A stretch of 64,000 bases of DNA from positions 2,418,001 through 2,482,000 of the forward strand of contig CAVWLA010000003.1 of NCBI GenBank assembly GCA_963755825.1, in the 5' to 3' direction. This document shows positions 37,427-48,157 of the stretch, in pieces (position 1 is the first letter of the stretch; each line of letters opens with the position of its first letter). Made by a program: the position numbers and the translations under genes. A model generated the notes under the pieces. The model was not told where the DNA came from. It did not search any database and was given only the letters and a program-made list of their open reading frames with translations. Origin of the DNA: DATBQN01 sp963755825. Lineage in GTDB: Bacteria; Acidobacteriota; Thermoanaerobaculia; Multivoradales; UBA5704.

Positions 37427-38220
37427 GCAGCACGGCGATCCGATCACAGCGCCAACCGCAGCGCAGCCTGGCCCGCATCTACGCCCTGGAGTCAAAGTAC
37501 GAGCTGCTCAAGCTCTGGCGCCTGCCGGCCTTCGTGCTGCCGACGCTCGGCTTCGCGCCGGTCTTCTACTCGCTCTTCGGCTTCGGCATCCGCGGCGCCG
37601 ACCAGCCGACGCGCGCCCTCTACCTGCTCGCCACCTACGGCGCCTTCGGAGTGATGGGGGCGGCGCTCTTCTGCCTCGGCACCGGAGTCGCGAGCGAGCG
37701 CGGCCAGGGCTGGATGCTCTGGAAGCGCACGACGCCGATGCCGCTCTCCGCCTACTTCACCGCCAAGACCGTCGCCGCCCTCGCCTTCGGCGCCGCCATC
37801 GTCGCCATCCTCTTCGCGCTCGGCGCCGGTCCCGGCGGCGTCCGCCTGCCGCTCGCCACCTGGGCCGAGCTCGCCGCCGTCCTCGTCGCCGGCGCCATCC
37901 CCTTCTGCGCCGTCGGCCTCGCCTTGGGCTATCTCGCCGGCCCCAACTCGGCGCCGGCGATCATCAACCTCATCTACCTGCCGGCGTCGCTCTGCTCCGG
38001 CCTCTGGCTGCCGATCCAGATGCTGCCGCGCTTCCTGCAGAAGATCGCCGTCTGGCTGCCGCCCTATCACTTCGGGCAGCTCGCCCTGCGCACTCTTGGG
38101 CTAGCGCGCGAGGCCGGCTCGGGCTGGACAGACGCCGCGGTGCTCGCCGCCACCACCGTCGTCGCCCTCGCCGCGGCGGCGGTCCTCATGCGCCGCGACG
38201 ACGGCAAGACCTATGGCTAG
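37423..38220 (+). CDS. ABC-2 type permease
   Basis: 265 aa with six hydrophobic segments (AFVLPTLGFAPVFYSLFGFG first, VVALAAAAVLM last) and the ABC-2 mark WLPPYHFGQLAL near the C-terminus, where EQ/P-type loops contact the ATPase. N-terminal about 30 residues face the cytoplasm. Overlaps the ATPase stop by 4 nt. Substrate is unknown. Confidence 0.9.
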
Positions 38221-38279
38221 CGCGCTCTCGACGCCGGGCGCCGCGAATCCGCGGTGCTATCGTTTGACGAGGTGACGCG

Positions 38280-39476
38280 ATGAGCGACGGCGAAGCGGCG
38301 TGCCTCCACACCCCGGACGGTGAAGCGAGCTGGATGCCCTTCGTCTGGCTGGTCTACTTCGTCCCCTTCCTCGTCTACCCGGCGCTGGCGCATGCCGGCC
38401 GCACGCTCTGGCTGGAGACCGCGGCGGGCGCCGCGGCGTTCCTCGCCCTCTACTTCTGGGGCTACCGGCTCGCCGGCCGCCGCATCCTGTGGAGCATCGG
38501 CGGTATCGCCCTCCTGGCGATGGTCTTCGCGCCGATCAACCCCTGGTCGAGCTGCCTCTGGGTGTTCGCCGCCGCCTTCGTCGGCATCGCCGGGCGGCCG
38601 GCCTTCGCCGTCCGCTGCCTGGCGGCGCTCGCCGCCGCCATCGGCATCGAGTCGTGGCTCCTCCACCTGCCGGCCTGGTACTGGGTCCCGGCGCTGGTCT
38701 TCGCGCTCCTCATCGGCGGCATCAAGATCCACTACACCGAGGTGCGCCGCGCCGACGCCCGCCTCCGTCTGGCGCACGGCGAGGTCGAGCGGCTGGCGAA
38801 GCTCGCCGAGCGCGAGCGCATCGGCAGAGATCTCCACGACCTCCTCGGCCACACCCTGACGGTGATCGCCATCAAGGCCGAGCTCGCCGGCAAGCTGGTG
38901 GGGCGCGATCCGGCGGCGGCCGGGCGCGAGATCGCCGACGTCGAGCGCATCTCGCGCCAGGCGCTTGCCGAGGTGCGCACGGCGGTCTCCGGCTACCGCT
39001 CGGCGGATCTCGCGGCGGAGCTGGTGCGCGCCCGGCTGGCGCTGGTCACGGCGGGGATCGAGCCGGCGATCGCGGCGCCGGCGCTCGACCTGCCGCCGGA
39101 GATCGCGAGCGCCCTCGCCCTCGCTCTCCGCGAGGCGATCACCAACGTCCTCCGCCACGCGCGGGCGAGCGCCTGCAGCGTGCGGCTCGCCGCGGCGGAC
39201 GGCGCGGTGTCGCTGGAGGTCGAGGACGACGGCCGCGGCGGCGCCGAGAACACTGCCGCCGAAGGCTCGGGGCTCTCCGGCATGCGCGAGCGCATCGCCG
39301 CCTTGGGCGGCAGCGTCGAGCGGCGGAGCGCCGGCGGCTCGCGCCTGCGCGTCACCCTGCCGTGCCCGGGCATCGCCGCGGCTCCGGCGTCCGCTCCGGC
39401 GGTCGATCCGACGGCTGGGCGAGCGCCGGGCCCTGCCGGCCTCGGCGCCTCCCTGGGGACCGCGGCGGCCGGATGA
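38280..39476 (+). CDS. DesK-type sensor histidine kinase
   Basis: 398 aa. Five or six membrane helices (residues 18-150) without a large extracellular domain, as in DesK, suggest sensing of the membrane itself. Then the HisKA_3 dimerisation domain with the phosphoacceptor H186 in ERIGRDLHDLLGHTL and the HATPase domain (EAITNVLRHARAS N-box, VEDDGRGG G1-box, GLSGMRERIAALGG). A disordered Ala/Pro tail of about 40 residues follows. It ends in a 4-nt ATGA overlap with the regulator gene. The small gap to the permease gene (59 bp) has TATCGT at 38258 and GAGG before the ATG. Confidence 0.93.
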   Translation: MSDGEAACLHTPDGEASWMPFVWLVYFVPFLVYPALAHAGRTLWLETAAGAAAFLALYFWGYRLAGRRILWSIGGIALLAMVFAPINPWSSCLWVFAAAFVGIAGRPAFAVRCLAALAAAIGIESWLLHLPAWYWVPALVFALLIGGIKIHYTEVRRADARLRLAHGEVERLAKLAERERIGRDLHDLLGHTLTVIAIKAELAGKLVGRDPAAAGREIADVERISRQALAEVRTAVSGYRSADLAAELVRARLALVTAGIEPAIAAPALDLPPEIASALALALREAITNVLRHARASACSVRLAAADGAVSLEVEDDGRGGAENTAAEGSGLSGMRERIAALGGSVERRSAGGSRLRVTLPCPGIAAAPASAPAVDPTAGRAPGPAGLGASLGTAAAG

Positions 39477-40081
39477 GCCGCATCCGGGTCCTCATCGCCG
39501 AGGACCAGGCGATGGTCCTCGCGGCGCTGGCGGCGCTCCTCGACCTCGAGCCGGACATCGAGGTCGTCGGCCGTGCCCGCGACGGAAACGAGGCGCTGGC
39601 GCTCTTCGCCACCCTGGCTCCCGACGTCGTGCTCACCGACATCGAGATGCCGGGGATGGGCGGCCTCGAGCTGGCGGCGGAGATCCGCCGCCGCGCCACC
39701 GGCGTGCGAGTCGTCATCCTCACCACCTTCGCGCGCTCCGGCTACCTGCGCCGCGCGCTCGACGCCGGCGCCTCCGGCTATCTGCTCAAGGACGCGCCGG
39801 CCGACCGCCTGGCCGACGCCGTACGCCGCGTCCACGCCGGCCTCCGCGCCGTCGATCCCGAGCTCGCGGCGGCTGCCTGGGGCGAGGCCGACCCGCTCTC
39901 CGAGCGCGAGCGCCAGGTGCTCCGCCTCGCCGCCGACGGCCGCTCGACCGCCGCCATCGCGGCCGAGATCCACCTCTCCGAGGGGACGGTGCGCAACTAC
40001 CTCTCCGAGGCCATCGGCAAGCTCGGCGCCGAGAACCGGGTCGAGGCGGCGCGCATCGCGCGCGAGAAGGGTTGGCTGTGA
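39473..40081 (+). CDS. DesR/NarL-type response regulator
   Basis: 202 aa. Receiver domain with D56 as phosphorylation site (DVVLTDIEMPG), acidic pocket AEDQ, and K at LLKDAPAD; LuxR/NarL HTH in DPLSERERQVLRLAADGRSTAAIA and LSEGTVRNYLSEAIGKLGA. Cognate to the overlapping kinase. The palindrome and hairpin upstream of the ABC operon are candidate binding sites. Confidence 0.95.
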   Translation: MSRIRVLIAEDQAMVLAALAALLDLEPDIEVVGRARDGNEALALFATLAPDVVLTDIEMPGMGGLELAAEIRRRATGVRVVILTTFARSGYLRRALDAGASGYLLKDAPADRLADAVRRVHAGLRAVDPELAAAAWGEADPLSERERQVLRLAADGRSTAAIAAEIHLSEGTVRNYLSEAIGKLGAENRVEAARIAREKGWL

Positions 40082-40092
40082 GGGGCGCGGCG

Positions 40093-40491
40093 TCAGGCGC
40101 GCTCTGGCGCGCGGGCCTCCGCCAGCCGCGCCAGCGCCAGGGCGCCGAGCGACAGGCCGAGATCGCGGAGGGCGACGTCGAAGTAGCCCGGGACGAGGAG
40201 GAGGTCGAGGATGATCCCCCACAGCCAGACCGCCACCAGGTAGCCGCCGAAGCGCGGCCGCAGCCAGACGACGACCGCGGCGGCGATCTCGACCACCCCG
40301 ACGAGCTGCATGAAGGTGTGGCCGGAGAAGGGGAGGAGGTGCGCGATCGACGGCGCCAGGTACTGGTCCCAGTTGCAGAGCAGATCGGTGAACTTGTCGA
40401 GCCCGGCGAGGAGCGGCGCGACGATGAAGGCAAAGTGGAGGATGTGGTAAGCCTGCGACACAGGCGAGCTCGTCGGGCGAGCGGAAGACAT
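40093..40491 (-). CDS. DoxX-like membrane protein
   Basis: 132 aa with four membrane helices; FIVAPLLAGLDKFTDLLCNW, FMQLVGVVEIAAAVVVWLRP and a compact four-helix arrangement are typical of small DoxX/DoxD-like proteins. The family is tied to thiosulfate:quinone oxidoreduction in archaea and to oxidative stress in mycobacteria, but here only the fold can be called. GAGGGG ribosome binding site. Convergent with the response regulator and divergent from the sigma factor gene, whose product may control it. Confidence 0.8.
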   Translation of the reverse strand: MSSARPTSSPVSQAYHILHFAFIVAPLLAGLDKFTDLLCNWDQYLAPSIAHLLPFSGHTFMQLVGVVEIAAAVVVWLRPRFGGYLVAVWLWGIILDLLLVPGYFDVALRDLGLSLGALALARLAEARAPERA

Positions 40492-40597
40492 GGGAGACCC
40501 CTCTTTCTGGAGAGAGCCGGATGGTCGGATCTCGGCTCGGAGCCGGCGAGAGGGTAGGCCCTCGCCTGCATCCCTTCAGAGCGGCGAGCCGGGCGGA

Positions 40598-40633
40598 GGT
40601 TACGGCGAGCCTCGGAGAGCCGAGCTTGTAACC
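40598..40633. promoter_or_regulatory. Nested inverted repeat upstream of the sigma factor gene
   Basis: GGTTAC (40598-40603) and GTAACC (40628-40633) flank CTCGG-AGAG-CCGAG (40611-40624). It sits in the divergent region between the DoxX-like and sigma factor genes and may be an operator or a leader hairpin. Confidence 0.35.
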
Positions 40634-40674
40634 GATCCCCTCCTGCCGACTCCCTCTAGGTGAACCCGAGGCCG

Positions 40675-41427
40675 ATGGAACCGCGAGCGATGGAGATCGA
40701 GACCCCTGGCGAGCCGCCACCCGAGCCGCCGTCCGTGCCCCCGACCCTCGAGCTGACCTCCGATCCGCAGTCTGTGGGGCTGCCTGCCCTTGCCGACGAG
40801 GAAGTGGTGGCGCGCGTCCTCGCCGGCGAGCGCGAGCTCTTCGAGATCCTCATGCGCCGCTACAACCAGCGGCTCTTCCGCGTCGCCCGCGGCATTCTGG
40901 CGGACGACGCCGAGGCCGAGGACGTGATGCAGGATGCCTATGTCCGCGCCTATCGCCACCTCGACCAGTTCGCCGGCCGCGCCCGCTTCGCGACCTGGCT
41001 CACCCGCATCGCCGTCCACGAGGCGCTGGCGCGAGCCCGCCGCCGCGGGCGCGCCGTGGAGATCGACGGCATGACCGACCTCCGCAGGGAGTCCATCCCG
41101 GCGCTCCGCGCCGCCGAGCGCGATCCCGAGCGGCGCGCCATCGACCAGAGCCTGCGCACGGCGCTCGAAGCGGCGATCGCCGAGCTGCAGCCCGCCTACC
41201 GGGTGGTCCTCATGCTGCGCGACGTCGAGGGTCTCTCGACCGCCGCCACCGCCGAGTCGCTCGGCCTCGAGATCCCCGCCGTCAAGACCCGCCTCCACCG
41301 CGCCCGCGCCATGCTCCGCCGCCGCTTGGCCGAGCAGGCCGGCGCCGTCCGCCACGAAGCCTTCGCCTTCCAGGGCGCGCGCTGCGACCGCGTCGTCGCC
41401 GCGGTCTTGGTGCGGATCGCCGGCTAG
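40675..41427 (+). CDS. ECF-type RNA polymerase sigma factor
   Basis: About 250 aa. Region 2 is FEILMRRYNQRLFRVARGIL, EAEDVMQDAYVRAYRHLDQF and RFATWLTRIAVHEAL; region 4 is LQPAYRVVLMLRDVEGLSTAATAESLG with VKTRLHRARAMLRRRL. The tail FQGARCDRVVAAVL is seen in a class of ECF factors in proteobacteria and acidobacteria. No anti-sigma gene is adjacent. The start is uncertain: GTG 40660, ATG 40675 or ATG 40690 are all in frame and none has a good ribosome binding site. The stop overlaps that of the convergent methyltransferase gene within a CTAG. Confidence 0.9.
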   Translation: MEPRAMEIETPGEPPPEPPSVPPTLELTSDPQSVGLPALADEEVVARVLAGERELFEILMRRYNQRLFRVARGILADDAEAEDVMQDAYVRAYRHLDQFAGRARFATWLTRIAVHEALARARRRGRAVEIDGMTDLRRESIPALRAAERDPERRAIDQSLRTALEAAIAELQPAYRVVLMLRDVEGLSTAATAESLGLEIPAVKTRLHRARAMLRRRLAEQAGAVRHEAFAFQGARCDRVVAAVLVRIAG

Positions 41428-42110
41428 TCTTCCCCCGGACCCGCCGGCTTCTCGCCGATCGCCGCGTACTGGGCGCCGAGGGGGAGCCAGGCGAGGGCGG
41501 GCTCGACGCGGCGGAGCCAGGCGAGGGGGCGGGGGAGGAAGACGATGTAGTCGCGGTGGATGCGGCGGAGGCCGGCGGCCTCGAGATGGGCGATGGTCTC
41601 GGCTGGCGGCAGGAGGGTGACGCCGGCGTCGAACGGGCAGCGGTCGACGGTCCGCCTGGTGAGCGGGTTGGCGGGGTTGTGCTCGAAGACGGCGAGCCGG
41701 CCGCGCGGCGCCAGGCGGCCGGCGAGCTCGCGGAGGGTGCGGCGGCGCTCCGGCGGCTCGATGTGGTGCATGACGTTGGCGAGGACGATGAGGTCGTAGT
41801 CGCAGCCCAGGCGGCCGGCGTCGTCGGTGAAGAGGCCGCGCTCCAGGAGGGCCGCGTCGACCCGCCGCAGGCTGTCGCGCGAGACGTCGAAGCCGTCGAG
41901 GCGCGCGTCCGGCCAGGCGCGCTGGATGCAGCCCGAGAGCAGGCCGATGCCGCAGCCGAAGTCGAGCACCTTGCCGGCGAACCCCGGTGCGGAGACCCTC
42001 GCCAGATGGCGCGCCTTGTAGGCGGCGAAATACTCCGAGCTCTCGCCCGAGACGGCGATCGAGCGGTCGAGGATCTGTTCGTAGTCGCCGGCGAAGCGAT
42101 CGAATTCCAC
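41424..42110 (-). CDS. Class I SAM-dependent methyltransferase
   Basis: 228 aa from the GTG at 42110 (MEFDRFAGDYEQILDRSIA), which has GGAGGG 6 nt upstream; the frame extends to a TTG at 42176 without conserved sequence. Motif I is VLDFGCGIGLLSG, then DGFDVSRDSL, DLIVLANVMHHI, and the post-motif LAPRGRLAVFEHNPANP, resembling UbiG/Coq5-like small-molecule methyltransferases. Substrate unknown. Confidence 0.85.
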   Translation of the reverse strand: MEFDRFAGDYEQILDRSIAVSGESSEYFAAYKARHLARVSAPGFAGKVLDFGCGIGLLSGCIQRAWPDARLDGFDVSRDSLRRVDAALLERGLFTDDAGRLGCDYDLIVLANVMHHIEPPERRRTLRELAGRLAPRGRLAVFEHNPANPLTRRTVDRCPFDAGVTLLPPAETIAHLEAAGLRRIHRDYIVFLPRPLAWLRRVEPALAWLPLGAQYAAIGEKPAGPGED

Positions 42111-42214
42111 CGCGGGCCCTCCGGCGCGCACCGAGCCGCCGCGGTCGAAGGTATGAGAGATCGCGGGAGCGCGCAACTCCTCGGCCGAGCGTCCGGCGCC
42201 GTTTCAGCCGGTGA

Positions 42215-43045
42215 TCAGTTGGCCCGCACGGCGGGCCGCGGCGCGGCAGGCGGCGCGCCGAGGGCCCAGCCCTCCCCGTCGGGGCCGGCGGTCAGCACCT
42301 GCGGGCCGTCGCGGGTGATCGCCACGGTGTGCTCGAAGTGGGCGCTCGGCCGGCCGTCGCGGGTGACGATCGTCCAGCCGTCGTCGAGCAGGCGCACCTC
42401 CTTGCTGCCGGCGTTCACCATCGGCTCGATGGCGATCACCAGGCCGGGGCGCAGCTCGAAGTCGTCGCGGTTGCCGCTCCACGAGTTGGGCACCTCCGGC
42501 GGCTCCCAGAGCGAGCGGCCGATGCCGTGGCCGGCGAGGCTCTCGACGACGCCGAAGCCGGTGTCGCGCAGGTATGTCTCCATGCCGCGCGCCACGTCGC
42601 GCCAGCGGCGCTTGACGGCGAGGAGCGAGATGGCGAGGCGGAGCGCCTCCTCGGTCGCCGCCAGCAGGCGGGCGCGCTCGGGAGAGAGCGCCGCGGCCGG
42701 GCCGACCGGGTGGGTCATCGCGGCGTCGCCGCACCAGCCGTCGATGCGGGCGCCGATGTCGACGCTGACGACGTCGCCGGCCGCGAGGCGGCGGGCGCCG
42801 GGGATGCCGTGGACGACCTGCTCGTTGATCGAGATGCAGGTGGCGGCGGGGAAGGGGATCTTGCCGGGCACCCCCTTGAAGAGCGGCGCGGCGCCCGCCG
42901 CGGCGAGCGCCGCCTCGACCGCGGCGTCGATCTCCGCGGTGGTCACCCCCGGCCGCACCAGCGGTGCCGCCGCCTGGTGGGCCCGCCAGACGGCGAGGCC
43001 CGCGCGGCGCATGTGAGCGATCTCCGATCGGGTCTTCAGGTGCAC
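42215..43045 (-). CDS. map: Methionine aminopeptidase type I
   Basis: 276 aa, removes the initiator methionine. Metal ligands: D in VSVDIGARIDGWCGD (two Asp), H in LAGHGIGRSLWEPPEVPN, E in AIEPMV and E in FEHTVAITRDGP, all at family spacing. INEQVVHGIPG is the conserved His loop. The C-terminal 20 residues (PPAAPRPAVRAN) are a short extension. GTG start with GGAGAG upstream. Follows the orphan permease gene by 63 bp on the same strand; a second map elsewhere is likely. Confidence 0.95.
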   Translation of the reverse strand: MHLKTRSEIAHMRRAGLAVWRAHQAAAPLVRPGVTTAEIDAAVEAALAAAGAAPLFKGVPGKIPFPAATCISINEQVVHGIPGARRLAAGDVVSVDIGARIDGWCGDAAMTHPVGPAAALSPERARLLAATEEALRLAISLLAVKRRWRDVARGMETYLRDTGFGVVESLAGHGIGRSLWEPPEVPNSWSGNRDDFELRPGLVIAIEPMVNAGSKEVRLLDDGWTIVTRDGRPSAHFEHTVAITRDGPQVLTAGPDGEGWALGAPPAAPRPAVRAN

Positions 43046-43108
43046 GGCGGCGAGCTCTCCGCCGGCGAGTCTACGCCACCGCCGCGCGTCGGCGAGCCGT
43101 GCGGCTCG

Positions 43109-45538
43109 CTACTCCTCGCGCAGAGCGATCACCGGGTCCACCCGCGTGGCGCGGAGGGCGGGGAGGAGGTTGGCGACGAAGGCGACGGCGGCGAGGATCG
43201 CCGTCACCAGGGCGAAGGTCCACGGGTCGGTCGCCCGCACCGCGAAGAGCTGGCTGGCGAGGAGCCGCGTGCAGGCGAGCGCGGCGAGGAGCCCGGCGGC
43301 CAGGCCGATGGCGGCGAGCGCCATCCCCTGGCGGAGCACCAGGCCGAGGACGCTCCCCTTGACCGCGCCGAGCGCCATGCGCACCCCCAGCTCGTGGGAG
43401 CGCTGCGCCACCGAGAACGCCATCACCCCGTAGATCCCCAGTGCGGCGAGGAGGAGCGCCATCGCCGAGAAGAGCCCGAGAAGGAGGGCGGCGAAGCGGC
43501 GCTGCCCGGTCGACGCGTCGACCAGCTCCGCCATGGTGTGGACGCCGTAGACGGGGAGCGCCGGATCGATCTCGCGCAGGGCGGCGCGCGCCGCCGGCAG
43601 CGCCGAGCGCGGCTCCGTCGCGGTGCGCAGGACGAGGTCCATGAAGGGCATCGGGCGCTGCTGGTAGGGAGCGTAGAGCTGCACGCGCGGCTGGGCGTCC
43701 AGCCCCTCGTGCTTGGTGTGGCCGACGACGCCGATGATGGTGATCCAGTCTTTGGGGGAGGCGGCGAGGGCGAGCCGCTTGCCGATCGGATCGCCGTGCG
43801 GGAAGAAGCGGCGCACCATCTCCTCGTCGACGACGGCGACCTTGACGGCGCTCGCGGCGTCCTGCTCGCTGAAGGTTCGCCCGGCGCGAACCGGCACTTC
43901 GAGGGCGCGGAAGAAGCCGGGGCTCACCACCCGCAGGTCGCCCCAGGGGCTGGGCTGGTCGGGCGGCGTGACCACGCCCTCGACCTCGAAGCTGCCGGTC
44001 GACCAGCTGCCGCCGAACGGCAGGTTCGAGGTGCCGCCGACGGCTTTCACGCCGGGGACCGCGGCGAGGCGGGCGAGGGCGCGATCGAAGAAGGCCGACT
44101 GCTCCGCCGGGGTCTTGTACTGGGCGGTGGGGAGGGAGAGGCTCAGCGTCAGCAGGTGGTCGGCGGCGAAGCCGGTCTGCACGTCGGAGAGGCGCAGGAA
44201 GCTCTTGAGCAGGAGGCCGGCGCTGACGAGGAGGGCGAGCGCCAGGGCGACCTCGACCGCCACCAGGCCGCGGCGCATCGCCTGGCGCGAGCGGCCGGCC
44301 GAGCTGCCGCGGCCGCCCTCCTTGAGGGTCGACTGGGTGTCGGCGCGGGCGGTGGCGAGCGCCGGGGCGAGGCCGAAGAGGAAGCCGGTGGCGAGCGCCA
44401 CGCCGAGGGTGAAGAGGAGGACGGTGCCGTCGAGCCGCAGCTCGCCGAGCGCCAGGCCGGCGATGTCGAGCCGGGCCGCCGCGCGGAGCGCCCACGCCGC
44501 GAGGGCGAGGCCGAGGGCGCCGCCGGCGAGCGCCAAGAGGAGGCTCTCGATGAGCAGCTGGCGGACGAGCTGCCAGCGCGAGGCGCCGATCGCCGTGCGC
44601 ACGGCGATCTCGCGGGCGCGTCCCGAGGCGCGGGCGAGGAGGAGGCTCGCGACGTTGGTGCAGGCGATCAAGAGGACGAAGCCGACCGCCCCGAGGAGGA
44701 CGAGGAGCATGGCGCGCACGTTGCCCGACGCCTTCTCGTGGAGGGTGGTGACGAGGAGCCCCCAGTCGGGCGGGTAGCTGTTCGGATAGTCGTGCTTGAG
44801 CTGGCCGGCGAAGGCCGTCATCTCCTTCTGCGCCCGCTCCGGCGAGACGCCGCGCCGCAGGCGGGCGACGAGCGAGTACGACTCGTTGGTGCGGTTGCTG
44901 TCGGCGAACGCCGCGGGGGGGATGACCATGGGGACCCAGAGCTCGACCTGGCGGGAGAAGACGTCGCGGAAGCCGTCCGGCATGACGCCGACGACCTGGT
45001 AGGTCTCGCCGTTCATGCGCAGCCGGGCGCCCACCGCGCGGCGGGCGGCGGCGGCGCCCTCGCCGCCGCCGAACAGGCGCTGGGCGAGCCTCTGCGCCAG
45101 CACCGTCACGTGCTCGTGGCCGGCGACGTCGTCGCCCGGGACCAGCGGCCGGCCCGCCGCGGCGGGGACGCCCAAGGCGCCGAAGAAACGGCCGGTCACC
45201 TGAGCGCCGTTCAAGCGCTGGGGATCGCCGGCGTCGACCAGGTTGGCGCTCCAGTTGCGCTCGACGGCGACGCTGTCGAAGACCTGCGTGCGGCCCGAGT
45301 AGTCGCGGAAGCCCGGCGCCGAGACCGAGGCGTGGAGGTCGCCGAGCGAGGGGTAGTGGTGGTCGATCGTCACCAGCCGGTCCGGCTCGCTGTAGGGCAG
45401 CGGCCGCAGCAACACCGCGTCGATGACGCTGAAGAGCGCCGTGTTCGCCCCGATGCCGAGGGCGAGGGTGAGGACGACGACGGCGCTGAAGGCCGGGCTG
45501 CGGACGATGCGGCGAAGGCCATAGTGGAGATCTTGCAC
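43109..45538 (-). CDS. Orphan MacB-like ABC permease (acidobacterial duplicated type, ADOP)
   Basis: 809 aa, two repeated MacB_PCD plus FtsX units in one chain. The start MQDLHYGLRRIVRSPAFSAV and VLTLALGIGANTALFSVI, VLLRPLPY, is diagnostic of the orphan permeases greatly expanded in Acidobacteriota. FtsX helices recur at ACTNVASLLLARASGRAREI and at ALLLGLFSAMALLLAALGIYG. No ATPase gene is adjacent, hence orphan. The function (lipoprotein, macrolide or peptide export, or envelope signalling) is unknown. GTG start with GAGG upstream. Confidence 0.92.
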   Translation of the reverse strand: MQDLHYGLRRIVRSPAFSAVVVLTLALGIGANTALFSVIDAVLLRPLPYSEPDRLVTIDHHYPSLGDLHASVSAPGFRDYSGRTQVFDSVAVERNWSANLVDAGDPQRLNGAQVTGRFFGALGVPAAAGRPLVPGDDVAGHEHVTVLAQRLAQRLFGGGEGAAAARRAVGARLRMNGETYQVVGVMPDGFRDVFSRQVELWVPMVIPPAAFADSNRTNESYSLVARLRRGVSPERAQKEMTAFAGQLKHDYPNSYPPDWGLLVTTLHEKASGNVRAMLLVLLGAVGFVLLIACTNVASLLLARASGRAREIAVRTAIGASRWQLVRQLLIESLLLALAGGALGLALAAWALRAAARLDIAGLALGELRLDGTVLLFTLGVALATGFLFGLAPALATARADTQSTLKEGGRGSSAGRSRQAMRRGLVAVEVALALALLVSAGLLLKSFLRLSDVQTGFAADHLLTLSLSLPTAQYKTPAEQSAFFDRALARLAAVPGVKAVGGTSNLPFGGSWSTGSFEVEGVVTPPDQPSPWGDLRVVSPGFFRALEVPVRAGRTFSEQDAASAVKVAVVDEEMVRRFFPHGDPIGKRLALAASPKDWITIIGVVGHTKHEGLDAQPRVQLYAPYQQRPMPFMDLVLRTATEPRSALPAARAALREIDPALPVYGVHTMAELVDASTGQRRFAALLLGLFSAMALLLAALGIYGVMAFSVAQRSHELGVRMALGAVKGSVLGLVLRQGMALAAIGLAAGLLAALACTRLLASQLFAVRATDPWTFALVTAILAAVAFVANLLPALRATRVDPVIALREE

Positions 45539-45732
45539 GGTGGGTCACCTCGCGGATTCTTCTCAATACGCCATCGCCTGCCCCTCGGTTGCAGGGCGGC
45601 CGGACACTTCCCAGGACCTCCGTCGCCGGCTCGGCGATGGTTGCCCCCGCCGGTCGGCTGTGGAATCATCCCTCGAGGGCTCGCGAGCGCCCGCTGGCGC
45701 CCTCGCCAAGCCCGGTCTCCGAGCTCTCGCCG

Positions 45733-46409
45733 ATGCCTGCAGCGCCCCCCTCCATCCTCCCCCTCTTCCCGCTCACCGGCTCGCTGTTGCTGCCGGGGAA
45801 CTGGCTGCCGCTGAACGTCTTCGAGACGCGCTACCGCAACCTGGTGGCCGACTCGCGCGCCGCCGGCAACCACATCGGGATGATCCAGCCGCTGGTGCCG
45901 CGCCAGGACAACCGCCAGCCGATCCTGCAGCCCGAGGAGATGGGCGACTGCCCGGAGCTCTACCGCATCGGCTGCGCCGGCCGCATCGAGCAGTGCGACG
46001 CCCAGCCCGACGGGCGCTTCCTCATCCTGCTCAAGGGAGTGAGCCGTTTCCGGGTGAGCGCCGAGCTGCCGCTCGAGCGCGGCTATCGGCGGGCGGCCGC
46101 CGAGTACGCGGAGTTCGCCGGCGACCTCCTCGAGGCCGAGCTGCCGCTCGACGCCTCGCGGGCGATGGCGGCGCTGCGCGCCTTCGGCAAGGCGCACGAG
46201 CTCAGCTTCGACTTCGATCTGCTGGCTAGCCTCCCCGGCGTGTCGCTGGTCAACGGCCTCGCCGTGGCGCTCCCCTTCCGCCCCGCCGAGAAGCAGGCGC
46301 TGCTCGAGGCCGACGGGCCGGAGCGGCGCCTCGAGCTGTTGCTCGCCCTGATGGACATGGGCCTCGACGCCGAGCCGCCGGCCGACTACTACGCCCCGCC
46401 GACCCTCCA

Positions 46410-46413
<4 letters not shown>
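45733..46413 (+). CDS. LON substrate-binding-domain protein
   Basis: 226 aa, only the N-terminal (LAN/PUA-like) domain of Lon, without ATPase or protease: LPLFPLTGSLLLPGNWLPLNVFE, GCAGRIEQCDAQPDGRFLILLKGVSRFRV, then a helical bundle. Such stand-alone proteins are common and may bind substrates or act in ubiquitin-like roles; function is not established. Its stop TGA overlaps the probable CTG start of hflX (CTGA), so the two are co-translated. ATG at 45733; no strong ribosome binding site. Confidence 0.9.
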
Positions 46414-48089
<1,676 letters not shown>

Positions 48090-48145
48090 GGTTTCGCCGG
48101 ATCTGCGGAGCGCCGGCATTTGCGGCCTCCACGCCGAGCCCTGGC

Positions 48146-48151
48146 TATACT
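48146..48151 (+). promoter_or_regulatory. -10 box (TATACT) of hemW, leaderless spacing
   Basis: Six nt before the GTG at 48158; no ribosome binding site. Confidence 0.55.
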
Positions 48152-48157
48152 GGCCGC

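Noticed and set aside
42329..45814. Very long open frame on the plus strand (1161 codons), and similar ones at 9938-12514 and 3835-5625 on the minus strand
   Set aside because: Mirror frames of the orphan permease/map, OPT and speA genes, caused by high GC; their products are Arg/Glu/Val-rich nonsense without domains.
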